Assembly (NCBI GenBank): GCA_032871835.1 | Contig: CM065300.1 | Coordinates: 65,979,192 to 66,043,191, forward strand | DNA: 64,000 bases | Origin: Dipteronia dyeriana | Lineage: Eukaryota; Streptophyta; Magnoliopsida; Sapindales; Sapindaceae | Direction of reading: 5' to 3' | Shown here: positions 1-11,894 of the stretch, one piece after another | How the letters are laid out: each line of letters starts with the position of its first letter | Numbering within the stretch: the stretch's first letter is position 1 | Notes under the pieces: generated by a model | Database searches by the model: none | What the model was told of the DNA's origin: nothing | Seen by the model: only the letters and a program-made list of their open reading frames with translations | Program-made: the position numbers and the translations under genes

Positions 1-1452
1 TTATAAGTTGGATCTGTAGAACATAACTTGCCTTTCCCAAATCTTTCATTTGGAATTGGCTAGCCAGCCAACCCTTTACATCAGATAACACTCTCACATC
101 ATTCCCATTGAGTAGGATATCATCTACCTATAGGACTAAGAAAACTACTTTCTTATCAATGATGCACTTGTAGACTCAAGACCCATCGACGTTCTGCTTG
201 AAGCCATAGGTTTTGATCACATCATCAAACCTGATGTTCTAAGATCTAGATGCTTGCTTAAGTCCATAGATGGACCTTTGCAACTTGCAAACCTTTTGCT
301 CTTGATCTGGAGACACGAATCCCTCTGGTTGCATCATATAGATACTCTCATCAAGATTTCCATTCAAGAATGCAGTCTTGACGTCCATTTACCAAATTCA
401 TAATCGAAATAGGCAGCAATGGATAAGAGAATCCGAATAGACTTAAACATGGCTACTGGCGATAAGGTCTCGTCATAATCGACCCCCTCCTTCTGGGTAT
501 AACCCTTGGCCATTAGCCTTGATTTGAATGTCTCTACCTTTCCGTCTACTCCTCTCTTTCTCTTGTAGACCCACTTACACCCTATGGGTTTTATCCCATC
601 CGGTAAGTCTAAAAGATCTCAGACTGAGTTAGAGTACATGGACTCCATCTCGAGATTCATGGCTTTAAGGCATTCCTTATCAGGATCTTCCATTGCATTG
701 TTAAATGTCAATGGATCATCCACACCATCAGCAGAGACAACACCTTATCTTTCACTTATACCTAAATAGCGTTCAGGTTGTCTCACAACCCTTTCACTAC
801 CTCTAGGTGGTAGTGTATCCTGATCAGGAACCATCTGACTCTCAGATATTTATGGATCAACAACTCTTGTTGATGAAGCACTAGTCTCACCAGGCTCTAA
901 CTCATTCAATACAATCTTAGAACAACATTAATGGTGAATAATATAATTGTCCTTAAGAAACGTTGCATTTGTCGATACAAATACTTTGTTATCTTCGGGA
1001 CTATAGAAGTGTCCACCTTTGGTCTCTTTGGAGTATCCTACAAACATGCAGACCAAATACTTGGAGTCTAGCTTTCCACTTCTATTCTTTAGCAAGTGTG
1101 TTGGACACTCCCATATACAGAAATGTCACAAACTAGCTTTACGACCATTCCACAACTCTAGGGGAGTCTTAGGAACAGATTTGGATGGCACAACATTCAA
1201 AATGTATGCCGTTGTTTGTAATGCATATCCCTAGAAGGAATTTGGTAATTATGAGAAACTAATCATAGATCTCACCATTTCCATTAGGGTTCTATTTCTC
1301 CTCTCCGCTACATCATTTTGATGAGGTGTACCAGGAGCTGTGAGTTGGGAAACTATCCCATGCTCAACCATGAAGTCTTCAAACTCTTGGTCAAGATACT
1401 CACCTCCACGATCCGATCGTAGTGACTTGATAGTCCTACCTAATTGATTCAT
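1..1452 (-). pseudogene. Truncated Ty1/Copia pol (integrase C-terminal half to reverse transcriptase)
   Basis: Read on the minus strand, 1452 to about 1010 encodes the C-terminal half of a Copia integrase core. It has the second catalytic Asp in LRSDRGGEY and the downstream Glu in the block NDVAERRNRT. From about 760 to 1 follows the reverse transcriptase start (GCKWVYKRK, KSRLMAKGYTQKEG) and, near the left edge, a motif close to QFQMKDLG. In-frame stops and frameshifts break the reading, so it is not functional. Homology stops abruptly at 1452, so gag, protease and the integrase N-terminus are missing on that side; the element may continue left of the window. It is the same family as the fragment at 49891–50976, sharing the segment around the QFQMKDLG motif. 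Confidence 0.85.
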
Positions 1453-2784
1453 AAATTAACGATTTGAATCTTACTAATGACAAAAGTTTCAGAAAGAATA
1501 CTTGATCTAGATAATTAGATAAATACTAGTTACAAAAAATTAAAGAATACTAGATCTAGATATCTAGATAGATACTAATAATAAATAAAAAATACACTAG
1601 ATATGTCATTGCAATATAGAAAACGATTATTACATGTGTGATGGTTGAGTAATATAACAATTTCTAAAAAAAAATATTTTATGATCAGAATATCATATTA
1701 ATGTAATGCTTATTCGTATCAGACAATTAGAGGATTTTCAATGCAAAAGTGGTTTACATATGAATTATTGTTGGCATGACAATAATGTCAAGAGATTTGC
1801 TTCTTATATGGTATAAATATGGATTTGATAGACGGTCAACTTAAAATTTGGTCTCCAATGTTTCCGTTTAAAACACATCTTGTTTTAATGGCGTGTCCAA
1901 TTTTATTTCCTATTTTTTTTATTTCCTTACAAAAAATAAAAGAAAAAATAATGACAATCATAAATGTTTGTTGCGTCAACCTGAAAAAGGGTTGTGCAAC
2001 AGGCCGTCTGAAAGTAGACGGTCATGTTGACAATGTCTAATATTTTTTATCACGTCAGTTTGAGATTGAATATGTACAGCTGCATTGGAAAAAGATTTTT
2101 TAACGGGATGTCTATTAATCATATGTGGCATCTCTTTTTTTTCACAAGTCACCCTTGCATTGAAGATGCTCTTAGTTTTAAGGTTTTGATTCCACCTAGT
2201 AAAGTGCAACTACGTATGTGTTTTTTTTTCCTTTTCTATCTAATTTGTTATATGACTTAAACCAATTAGGAAAATCAAAACTCGTATATAAAAAATAGGA
2301 AAATCAAAACCCATGGGAAAAAAATCGTAATTTTGAGTGTTCCTCAACCAACCTAAATTGAATAAATAAAAAGCTAATAAATAAATCGTAACTAGCTGTG
2401 CAAAATCAGAGGTAACCATGTGCAAACCCAAAAAATTGATTTAAAAATCAACTCTAATTGTAAGTGATTTTTCTATATTATAGAATTCATAAGTCAGGGA
2501 TATTTTAAGAATAAATCATTTGTCATGTCGTCTTGGATTAAATTTTTTATACTTGTGTAGCATTATCGAAAGTAAAAATGTGTCTTTCTTCATGCAAAGT
2601 TCATAACAGGTGGAGTTTGGTTTAAAATTCATAAAAAAAAAATACTAACTAATTACTTACTAAGATGAAACTAGAGATATTGGGAACACAAAAAAGAAAA
2701 GAAAAAGTAAAAACAAAAAAATACTATAATTCAAAATCTTTCAGGCATGTCTTCTAATAAAAAAAGGTAATGATAAACATCTAA
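1453..2784. other. AT-rich intergenic stretch, no gene seen
   Basis: No reading frame with recognisable protein similarity was found on either strand. The sequence is AT-rich with homopolymer runs. The short open frames present lack conserved motifs, codon bias or splice context. Confidence 0.5.
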
Positions 2785-2859
2785 CCCTTTTATCAAATTA
2801 TTATATCCAACTTGATGTGGCAACTTATATGGTACGTCCGTGTCAGCGGCCATTGGTGC

Positions 2860-3572
2860 TGTAAAATTTTTCAATACAAATAGTTACTGGAAAGTATTTT
2901 TTAAAAATCTCTGTTGCTTGAAATTGTTTTTAAAAAACAATTTTGCTACTGAAAAATATTTCAGATAGTACAAACTATAATTAGAATAGAAAAACTTAGA
3001 AAGTGGCTGAGTCACGGACAATTTCGCTCTCTTTAAGACGTTTCACGACTACCTTGATTGTGCAAACAGTTCCAAAGTTGTCTTGTCGTCCCAAGATAAA
3101 ACAGCCTAAAATCACTTCTGTCTCAAAATTTCTTTGCACGAAGAAGAACCGGAATACTCACAATCTTTCGAAGATTGCTCGGAATACTAACAAAGAACAC
3201 TCAAGAATTTCTTTTAAAGTTGTATTTGAGAGCTTTTGTTTCTCAAAATGGTGTGTTTTGTGAATGAGGCAAAGCCTCTGCTTATAGGATTAGAAAATTA
3301 AAATTGAAAAATAAAATTAACACCAACCATCAAAAGAAATAAAAACAGAAACTTCAATTTTTAAATAAAAATAACGTTTTAAAATTTTGTTATCAACCAT
3401 CAGTTATCAATATTAAAAAAATGCTTTTATACTATTTAAACATATTAAGTTGATATCATATAAAACGTTTTTAACCATCACACTCATTTAAAACAAATAA
3501 TCATTGTATAATAGTTGAACTGTTACGTAAATTTTTTAATTCAAATATTTATAATCGTTGAAAATACAAACA
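2860..3572 (-). repeat. 3' LTR of the Copia element
   Basis: 713 bp, beginning TGTAAAAT and ending ACAAACA on the plus strand, so TG...CA on both strands. It aligns along its length with 8088–8794: both contain CAATACAAATAGTTACT, AAGTGGCTGAGTC and GAATGAGGCAAA. Outer ends are judged from loss of similarity and may be off by a few bases. Confidence 0.8.
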
Positions 3573-3799
3573 CAGTTAAATGTTCAAGGCTAACCTAGGG
3601 GGGGGAGAAAGGGTGAATAGGTTAGACACATTTTTCGAATCCCTTAGAAACAAATAAAAATTTCTTCAGGATGTCATGCTCCATAGGGATGGACTTGGAG
3701 TGTTAACCCCGTATCACAATAACATGATTCCACATATCACTTCATGAGTTGTTATTATCTTTTGAACCTACTTTTTGGAATCTCCAGTCTGTAGGTTGG

Positions 3800-5350
3800 G
3801 TTCCCATCACAAGTGACTCAACTATTAATGGGCTTTAGTCCCATCTCTTTCGAGATTTTCCAAACCTTTTCTCGTGCTAATCTTTTCGTCCAAGAATCAG
3901 CCAAGTTCTCCTCAGACTATACATGATCCACTCTTACAGTTCTAGTTTAGAGAAAATCTCTAACTGCAATGTACTTGCGATGTATTTGTCACCTCTTGCC
4001 GTTATAATAACAGTTCTGAACTTTTACAATAGTCGCGGTACTATCACAATGAATAAGGACGGCTGGTATCAGTTTCTCCTAAAATGAGGTACCTGATAAC
4101 AGATTTCTCAACTAATATGCTTCCACACTAGCAGTAGCTAGTGCTATCATTTCTGACACCATCGTGGATTGAGCCATAATAGTCTGTTTCTTAGACTTCC
4201 ATGATATTGCACCTCCAGTGATACTAAAAATGTATCCACTAGTGGCTTTGAAATCATCAGAAAAAGTATTCCAATCAGCATCGCTGTAACCTTCAAGTAA
4301 AATGGGAAACTTTGCATAATGTAATCTGAGGTTCATAGTTCTCTTGAGATAACGCATTACTCCCTCATGAGCATGCCAAAGCTCATTACCAATTCTACTA
4401 GTAAACCTACAAAGTACACCTACATCATAAGATATATCGGGCCTAGTGCAGTCAATAGCATAACGAAGACTACCAATGATGCTCGCATAGTCATTTTGTC
4501 TAACACTATTACCGGTGTTCTTGAACAACTTTACACTATGATCATATGGAGTACATGTAGGTTTACAGTTAAAGTAATTATATTTCTTTAGAATTTTCTC
4601 AATATAATGAGATTGATCTAAAGAAATTCCCTTTTTTGACCTTGTTATTTTTATACCCAGGATTACACTAGCTTCACCCAAATCTTTCATTGCAAAGTTA
4701 CCAGTTAATAAACATTTAGCAGCATTCACGACATGATTATTAGAGCTAAAAATAAGCAAGTCATCCACATATAACAAATAATATTGCAAACATCATTCTT
4801 AGATTTATAATAAATGCACCTGTCACTTTCATTTATTTTAAAACCATTTGAGATGACTAGATTATCAACCTTCTCATGCCATTGTTTAGGTATTTATTTA
4901 AGTCTATAGAGAGACTTAAGTAACTTGCAAACTTTGTTCTCTTAGCTAGGAATTATAAATTCTTCGGGTTGGTCCACGTAAATCTCTTATTCTAATTCAC
5001 CATTCAAAGAAGTGGTTTTAACATCCATTTGATGTATAACTAAATCATGCAAAGCTGTTAAAGCTATAAGTACTCTAATGAATGTTATTCTAGTTACTGG
5101 TGAATAAGTATCAAAGAAATCTATATGTTCTCTTTGTCTGTAACCCTTGGCCACAAGTTGGGCCTTGTATTTCTCAACTGATCCATCGGGTTTCAATTTT
5201 TTCTTAAGAATCCATTTACAACCTATAGTCTTACAACTAGGTGGAAGGTTTACTAAGTGCCATGTTCCATTAGACTCTAGAGAGTCCATTTCATCATTTA
5301 TGGATTATTGCCGTAGGACAGCATCCAAGGAAGTCAATGCTTCTTAGAAA
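3800..5350 (-). pseudogene. Copia reverse transcriptase and RNase H
   Basis: The minus-strand frame 5289–4987 carries the RT N-terminal block (TIGCKWILKKKL, AQLVAKGYRQREHIDF). Frame 4789–4112 carries the catalytic YVDD (in YYLLYVDDLLIF), the NFAMKDLGEASVILGIKI block, and RNase H motifs including the SDADW core and SKKQTIMAQST. Beyond 4112 the reading continues with stops to about 3800. About 200 bp between the two frames reads through only with frameshifts. Not functional. Confidence 0.88.
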
Positions 5351-5637
5351 GAATTTTGATCTTATTCTAAGGTGTAGGCATAGAAGTCAGGCCCAAAATC
5401 TTTAGAGGTTCGGGTCCTTTTACTCCTTCATGGTTCTAACTCAACTTCATCGGGCATAATAGATCTAGATACACTACTAGATGTTGAGCCCCCACTATTT
5501 ATTAATTTAAAGGGAAATTTATCTTCGAAGAATAAACATCATTTGACTCAATATAACATGATCCTTTAAGTTGTAAAATCTATAAGCCTTATTGTTAACT
5601 GCATAACCTATGAAAACACATTCATAAGCTCGACTTG

Positions 5638-6144
5638 CTAACTTTGATCTTTTGGATCATTCTTTCGAACATAAGCCAAACAACCCCATGTTCTAAAATA
5701 AGAAACATTTATAGGTTTCCAAATTTCATATGGTGAAATTTTGAATTTCGATTTGGGAACTCTATTCAAGACATAACAGACAGTTAATAGAACTTCTCCC
5801 CACCAATGTGAGGCAGCACTAGAGATAAGGACAACTACTATTAACTCGGAATAAGTTCTATTTTTTTCTTTCAGCTTTCCCATTCATTTCTGGGGAATAA
5901 GGGGCGGTTTTCTCATGGATAATTCTATGTGAATTATAAATTTGACAAATTCATCGGAGTCATATTCCATCCCTCTATCACTATGAAATCTTTTAACCTT
6001 CCTATTAAATTGATTTTCTATTTCACCTAAAATTATTTTGAACATGTATATGGCTTCACTTTTGTTTTTTAAAAGATAGACATAGGAAAAATTAGAACAT
6101 TCGTCCATAAAGGTGATAAAGTACCTTTTACCATTTCTAGTCAA
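5638..6144 (-). pseudogene. Copia integrase core
   Basis: Frames 6144–5884 and 5883–5638 together form the Copia integrase catalytic core. The first has FITFMDECSNFSYVYLLKNK (first Asp) and RFHSDRGMEY (second Asp). The catalytic Glu lies in an NGKAER-like segment near 5865–5885, where one extra base in an A-run shifts the frame. The second frame continues with WGEVLLTVCYVLNRVPKS and the conserved WGCLAYV block. The three acidic residues remain readable across the frameshift, but the coding sequence is broken. Confidence 0.85.
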
Positions 6145-6149
6145 AATTC

Positions 6150-6644
6150 CTTCAAATTCATAAATATCAAAGTGAATAAGGTCAAAAGGTTTAGAAACCC
6201 TAATTACTGATTTATGAGGGGTTACACATATTTTTTACTAGTCTTTTGTTGATGTGACAAAGTTTAGAATGCCAAATATTAAAAGAACAAATCATGTAAG
6301 CAGAAATATTAACTTTATTAACATCAACATTAAGTTTGAACATACCCTTAGCGGCATAGTCTTTGCCAACAAAAATTCCATTTTTGGTGAGAGTAAACAA
6401 ATCTGCTCCAATGGCCTGAGTGAATCCTGTCTTGTTGACGAGATAACCAGATACCAGATTCTTTATTATTTCTAGAGTATGCAAGATATCTTTAAGAATG
6501 ACAATCTTCCCATAAGTAAAATTTAGTTAAACTTCCCCATTACTAGCAGTAACGGTGGAGTGTGAGTCACCCAACAACACCTTTTTATCCATAACATTAG
6601 AATAAGACTTATACATTGCTCGATCATAGCAAACATGGCAAGAT
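6150..6644 (-). pseudogene. Copia protease remnant and GAG-pre-integrase region
   Basis: The minus-strand frame 6484–6212 ends with FNIWHSKLCHINKRLVKNM, which matches the WH-x-RL-GH-x GAG-pre-integrase zinc-binding block that precedes Copia integrases. The stretch 6485–6644 carries protease-like segments with a stop (LGDSHSTV region). The protease active-site region lies next to the MITE insertion at 6645, which cuts the polyprotein here. Confidence 0.7.
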
Positions 6645-7053
6645 TAGAGGTTTCCACGGTTCGGTTTCTCGGTTAAACCATTCAAAACCAAACTGAAACC
6701 GTCCTTCCAAAACCATAACTGAAACCGAACCATGGAAACCGGTTTCCCAACGATTCGATTACGGTTATCCAATCCTAAAAATCGCCTCAAAACCGGCTGT
6801 TTAACCACCGGTTTTGATATATTTTATTAAAAAAAACTAACCAATAGAATTGTGACATGTGGCAATTCATTTGTAAAAAAACTGATCGTAACCGATACTG
6901 GTCCGTAACCAAACCGTAACCGCCAAACAGGCGGTTACGTAACCAAACCAAACCAAATCGTCCCACTCCGGTTACGGTTACGGTTACGGTTAAGCCGTTC
7001 CAAGAAATCGAAACCGGCTGTTCGTAACCGAAACCGAACTGTGGATACCTCTA
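6645..7053. mobile_element. hAT-type MITE (409 bp) in the Copia gag–protease region
   Basis: The left end reads TAGAGGTTTCCACGGTTCGG and the reverse complement of the right end reads TAGAGGTATCCACAGTTCGG, giving a terminal inverted repeat over 20 bp long with few mismatches. It is flanked by an 8-bp target duplication with one mismatch (GGCAAGAT at 6637–6644, GGCAAGAG at 7054–7061), typical of hAT. The interior is rich in GGTTACGG and AAACCG motifs and has no transposase frame, so it is non-autonomous. It must be younger than the host Copia. Confidence 0.85.
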
Positions 7054-7061
7054 GGCAAGAG

Positions 7062-7990
7062 ACACCAGTGTCTACCCATCATCCCTCAGATCCATCAACT
7101 AAGTTGACTTCTGAAATCATAGCAACCAGTTGGTCTGTGGTCAAGTTAGCCTGGGCAGTAGGACATGGAACTCGCTTATTTCGGTAATTCTGAGCAAGAT
7201 GCCTTGGCTTTCCACAGTTATAGCAAGAAAACTATGACGAATCGTTGTTCCATGAGAAAGGTTGTTGCTTATTCTGATTTTATGAATTCTTACTATGTGT
7301 TTTGTTGTTACGGTTCTTGTTCTGATTCCGATTCCGATTCTGGTTTTTCATGTTCTTGGCTCCCGGTTTCAGAAAAGCAGGGGTCTTGTTCATGTTGAAA
7401 TTCTTATTGTTCGCCACAACCATAATTTCCTCTTTTAGCTCTTGTTTTCTGGCCTCTTCCTTGATTCAAAGGCCTATGATCAAACTTTCCAAGGAAAACT
7501 CCTTTGTCTTGTGTCTCAGCTGGTTCTTAATGTCTTTCCAATTTGGGGGTAGCTTGTCGATGATGACTGCTACTTGAAATTGATCGCCCAGGTTTATACC
7601 TTCAGTCGTGATCTCATGGGCAATCTTCTGTAACTCATGTCACTGAACTTCTATAGACTTGTCATCTACCATTCGATTCTTCAGGTAGCGGCTGACAGCA
7701 AATTTTTGGCTCTAACCTCTTCAGTGTCATATTTTTTCTAAAGTGCCTCTCACACATCTTTTGCGGTATTAAAAGTAGTATAACAATCATATAAATCATC
7801 AGATAAACTATTAAGAATATAATTTTTTCAAATAAAATCATTTGCAATCCATTTATCAAGAGCTGCAGTTTGTTCAGCGGTTGGGTTTTCAGGAAGAATA
7901 GGTTTTTAGTGTTAACAATAGTGGCTAATTTATTGGTGGTCAAATAAAAAAGCATTTTTTTTGTCTCTAACGTTTACATTGAGCACCCTC
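7062..7990 (-). pseudogene. Copia gag (UBN2-like) with altered zinc knuckle
   Basis: The reverse strand across 7955–7062 reads as a broken Copia gag. It shows an ILNSLSDDLYDCY-type block, a VWEALQKKYDTEE-type block, and LPPNWKDIKNQLRHKTKEF before an Asn/Lys-rich linker. A CCHC zinc knuckle follows near 7190–7240 as CYNCGKPRHLAQNY, where the last Cys is replaced by Tyr. Several frameshifts and stops are present. Position just inside the 5' LTR fits gag. Confidence 0.75.
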
Positions 7991-8043
7991 AAACCCAAAT
8001 GGTCAGTTTAGGTCGGATGACTTTGAATCCATTGAAAAAAAAA

Positions 8044-8053
8044 AGCTTTGATA
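8044..8053 (-). other. Displaced primer-binding site of the Copia element
   Basis: On the minus strand this reads TATCAAAGC, resembling the initiator-tRNA-Met-type TGGTATCA(A/G)AGC site of plant Copia elements. It should touch the end of the 5' LTR (8088) but is about 34 bp away, suggesting a small insertion at the junction. Confidence 0.5.
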
Positions 8054-8087
8054 TAAAAAAAACTAAGAAACGTCTTAAAATTGTTAT

Positions 8088-8794
8088 TGTAAAATTCTTC
8101 AATACAAATAGTTACTAGAAAGTAATTTTAAAAAATCTTTGTAACTGGAAATTGTTTTTAAAAAAACAATTTTGTTGCTGAAAAATATTTCAAATTGTAC
8201 AAAATTTAATTAGAATATAAAAACCTGGAAAGTGGCTGAGTCGCGGACGATGTCGTTCTCTTTAAGACATTTCGCAGCTCTGTCCTGATTGTGTAAGCAG
8301 TTCCAAAGTTGTCATGCCGTCCCCAGGATAAAACAGCCTAGAATCACCTCTGTCTCGGAACTTCTTTACACGAAGAAGAACTGAAATACTCAAACTCTTT
8401 CAAAGATTGCTCGAAAAACTAACAAAGAACACTCAATAATTTTTTTAAAGTTGTATCTAAGAGCTTTTGCTTCTCAAAATGTTGTGTTTTGTGAATGAGG
8501 CAAAACCTCTATTTATAGGATTAGAAAATTAAAATTAAAAAACAAAATTAACTTCAACCACTAAAAGAAATAAAAGCTTAAACTTCAAATTTTAAATAAA
8601 AAAAAACGTTTTAAAATTTTGTTATCAGTTATCAATATTAAAAAAGAATGTCTTTATACTATTTAAACATATTAAGTTGATATCATATAAAACATTTTTA
8701 ACGATTACACTCATTTAAAAAAAATAATCATCGTATAATAGTTGAACTTTTATGTAAAAAAATTAATTCAAATTTTTATAATACACTTTTAACA
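8088..8794 (-). repeat. 5' LTR of the Copia element
   Basis: 707 bp, paired with 2860–3572 and in the same orientation. It starts TGTAAAATTC and ends TTTTAACA on the plus strand. Scattered substitutions and small indels separate the two LTRs. Confidence 0.8.
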
Positions 8795-8797
8795 GTC

Positions 8798-8923
8798 ACA
8801 TCATAACATTGCCACGTTATTACACTTTTTAACGTCTTAGATTAAAAATAAAAAATAAGAAAGAAAAACTTTAAACGTTAAATTAATCAATCATTCGATG
8901 CACTGTCTGCAATGTTATGATGT
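8798..8923. repeat. Perfect 15-bp inverted repeat in the right half of the split MITE
   Basis: ACATCATAACATTGC at 8798–8812 is matched exactly by its reverse complement at 8909–8923, a stem with a loop of about 96 nt. It lies inside the right remnant of the inverted-repeat element and is part of its secondary structure. Confidence 0.6.
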
Positions 8924-9004
8924 AGCAGCTGATAAAGATGTTCCATGTCAGTTGTTCCATGTAAATTGTCACATTAAGTTGGATGTAAAGATTGGATAAA
9001 AGGA

Positions 9005-11894
9005 TTCGATATGTGTAATTATCCATCAAAAAATGGAAATAAAAAGGAATAAGGTATTATTGAAAACCGAATCATGAAAATCAACTTAATTTTTTATTTA
9101 TACATGAGATTCATATTACTTGAATCTCAATCGTTTCTAATCAAAAATTAATGGAGTGTATTTACTATAAACTTTAAAAAATGTCTGTAGAAATCATGCA
9201 GTATTATTCAATATATGCTAATGAAAATAAAATCAATTTTAAAAAATATATATATAAATAAGATTAATATAGAAAAGCTATGGAGAAGATCGACATGGAC
9301 ATTTATTTATAGGAAGAATGTGTCTGTGAACGTCTCCACCATGTATATTTTAAAATAATTTTGCTTTTAGTTTTAATTCTTTTTATTATTTGTTTATGAA
9401 AAATATATTTATTTTCAAAAAGTTTTATGAGTATACTTTGATTTCAGTTATCTTGATAATCACTTTTAATAATTGTACTTTGTTAAATCTAATCAAAGTC
9501 AACTTAGATAAAAACTTTTTCTATTGATATTCTAAACCAGAAAATTTAATTTGATATTTTATCAAAAATCGAGAAGTTACGGTATTTGCAATTCTCTCTT
9601 ATTTAAAGTGAAAAAAGTCATTGAGATAAAAATAAATGACGATGATAAAGCAAATAGTTAATAGATAAAAGATCATTACTTGATGGACTTTCTAAATCGA
9701 AGATGTATATACTTTATTTTCATGATGCCATTAATTAAGCAGTTGGATTGGTTATATAAATCATATATGTTATGATAGTTGAGAATTTTCAATTTCTATT
9801 TTATTTTGTAGCTAGAATATGACTCTTTAAGGATCCTATTAAGCACTTAATTAGTGATCAATTGTTATTTAAACAAGAATCATTTAAAATCTGCATGTTC
9901 ATGCGTTCATACGCACTTGTTGCAATATATATGAGAAGTAGTAATTACGTTTGTGGATGAAGAGGTCAATGAGTTTGTGGATTTCTTGTCACAGTTCATC
10001 ATCGTGTTGGAAACGAATGGATAGAGCGATTATTGATGGATTTGGTCAATTTATATGTATACACATTAATAAGTGATTTGTTCTTGAACGTAAATTAAGT
10101 TCAAAAAGTGACTGACTAGTGACCATCAAATATTATGCCAAAATTGATGATTCTCAAATGTCCTCCTCCTCCGATTTCTCTTACATATGCCAATCTGCAG
10201 CCATGATTCGTGTGCTAATTTAATTTTTAGCAACTTGATTGCGCTAATTTAGTTGATAATTCTCTTCGGACTGCGGGTGTTTTATCCATCCACATCCTTG
10301 ACCAAAAATCCTCATTCAAGGTTACAAATAGGCATCATGCATATATATTGGAGCATTTATGAGCTCCAGTTACAAATTCATCCTCGTTGATAGAGTTTCA
10401 TAGTTGTCCTTAGACTCTCTTGTCTCCATGATGTTAAACTTTTGGATATAGCAATTATTTAACATTATTAATTAATGAAGTAAAGTTTCATTGATGCGAT
10501 AGAGTACGATTTTGAACGTCGTCCCACATGATATAGCACCCTCCCTTCCACATCAGCGGTGGACGATTTGAGTATCATTAGACCTCTAACTTGTTAAGTG
10601 TCATTTTATATATATAAAAAACTATGATCTGGAGTATTATCCTTTAAACATGCATGCTTAATTTAATTTTAAAATGTTAAAGTGCTTGTATACTTTTGTT
10701 GAGTATTCTCATGTAAACTTAAGTTTTTATGTCAGATGATTACTAACGTGATATCAGACTAGATTTGTTGTTCCATGAGTCATGAGTTCGAGTCTCCCTA
10801 CACGTGATTATTTGAATAACAAGGTGTTTGGTGTTTGTTTTTAAGACTCGAGTAATGTGACAAACCTGTTGATCTTGCAAGTAATTAGGGGATATTAGTG
10901 TATGATGGTTACTGATTGTTCTTTCTTCCTTCCTTACAAATCAATGAATCATTAAATCGTCTCTTGTTCAATATAGAACTTACATAATTTAGATTGTAAC
11001 ACATTACAAACTAATGTCTCTGTACGTCAATTATAAACGGAATTCATATATCTTTAAAATTCTTGTACAAGTACAAGCATTGTAGGGTACAATTATATTT
11101 TTAATTCAAAGAAAGTAGTATTATATATAAATCAAAAACAGAAACTCCAGGAATGAATATTTTCGTATTATAATCTAAGAAGAAAAAGACTTGTATGAGT
11201 TGTATCCTGTTGAATGTTGAATTATATGTGAAGGCAACTACTAATTAAAAACAAAAAGGGTTCGACTTTTAAGTCACGTTAGGCAGTTTTAGATGGAAAA
11301 AATCTTCAATGAAAATGTCTCGTTATCACTTTACGTGATTTATTAAATTATAGTTTAATAATATGTATTTATATTTTCAAAATAAATGATATAATCTTTT
11401 TTAAAATATCTCTTCAAATAGAAAATCTTACATATATCTGGATACAATATATCTTTTTAAGGGTTGTATGTCACATGATATCAATCAAATGAATTCTCTA
11501 TACAATATGACATGCACCCGATGCATACAAGATTTTCTTCTCCTCAAATAACAATTAGACTGTCCTATTGAAGGTTTTCTTCTTTGATGCACATTATTAT
11601 TGGACCCCATTTGCATGCATTACTTTTCTTTAACGTCCCAACAACTTCACTGGTTTTCCAAGCATTCACATTCTCTTGATACACCCAATCAACATTATTG
11701 CTCTCTATCTGTAGCTCAAATTTTCAACAAAATATAACAGAGAAGAGATGGCTTTGTCGATTAAAACGAGGAAAAAATAATAATGAATATCACCTCCACG
11801 TACATCTTTGAATTCTGGTAGAAAATATGATTTGACACCGTTTATTAAGTTGAAATTATTAAAATTAATCACATTTAACATAACATAGAAAATT
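9005..11894. other. Long AT-rich intergenic region; possible SINE-like scrap
   Basis: No protein-coding gene was recognised on either strand. At about 10741–10810 there is a tRNA-like stretch (GATATCAGACTAG followed by GAGTTCGAGTCTCC) that resembles weak box A and box B promoters of a tRNA-derived SINE. No defined ends or target duplication were found, so this is only a possibility. The rest is low-complexity AT-rich DNA. Confidence 0.4.

Larger units (their letters stand above)
2860..8794 (-). mobile_element. Full-length but decayed Ty1/Copia LTR retrotransposon
   Basis: Two direct LTRs (2860–3572 and 8088–8794), both TG...CA, flank an internal region with gag, protease/pre-integrase, integrase and RT–RNase H in Copia order on the minus strand. 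That integrase precedes RT makes it Copia and not Gypsy. Frames are broken many times and the LTRs have diverged with indels, so the copy is old. A 409-bp hAT-type MITE sits in the gag–protease region. No clear 5-bp target duplication was found. It lies inside an older inverted-repeat element. Confidence 0.85.
2785..9004. mobile_element. Inverted-repeat (MITE-like) DNA element interrupted by a Copia insertion
   Basis: The left arm (about 2785–2855) and right arm (about 8936–9004) are imperfect inverted copies of each other. The left reads CCTTTTATCAAATTATTATA then TCCAACTTGATGTGGCAAC; the reverse complement of the right arm reads CCTTTTATCCAATCTTTACA then TCCAACTTAATGTGACAAT. Without the Copia element (2860–8794) the parts give an element of about 290 bp, a normal MITE size. 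No transposase is present. The superfamily was not determined because no clear target duplication was found. Confidence 0.6.

Noticed and set aside
6940..7010. GGTTACGG array as interstitial telomere
   Set aside because: The unit differs from plant TTTAGGG and lies within the hAT MITE.
10741..10830. tRNA-like stretch (possible tRNA gene or SINE)
   Set aside because: Box A and B are poor, no cloverleaf could be drawn, and no ends or target duplication found; kept only as a remark.
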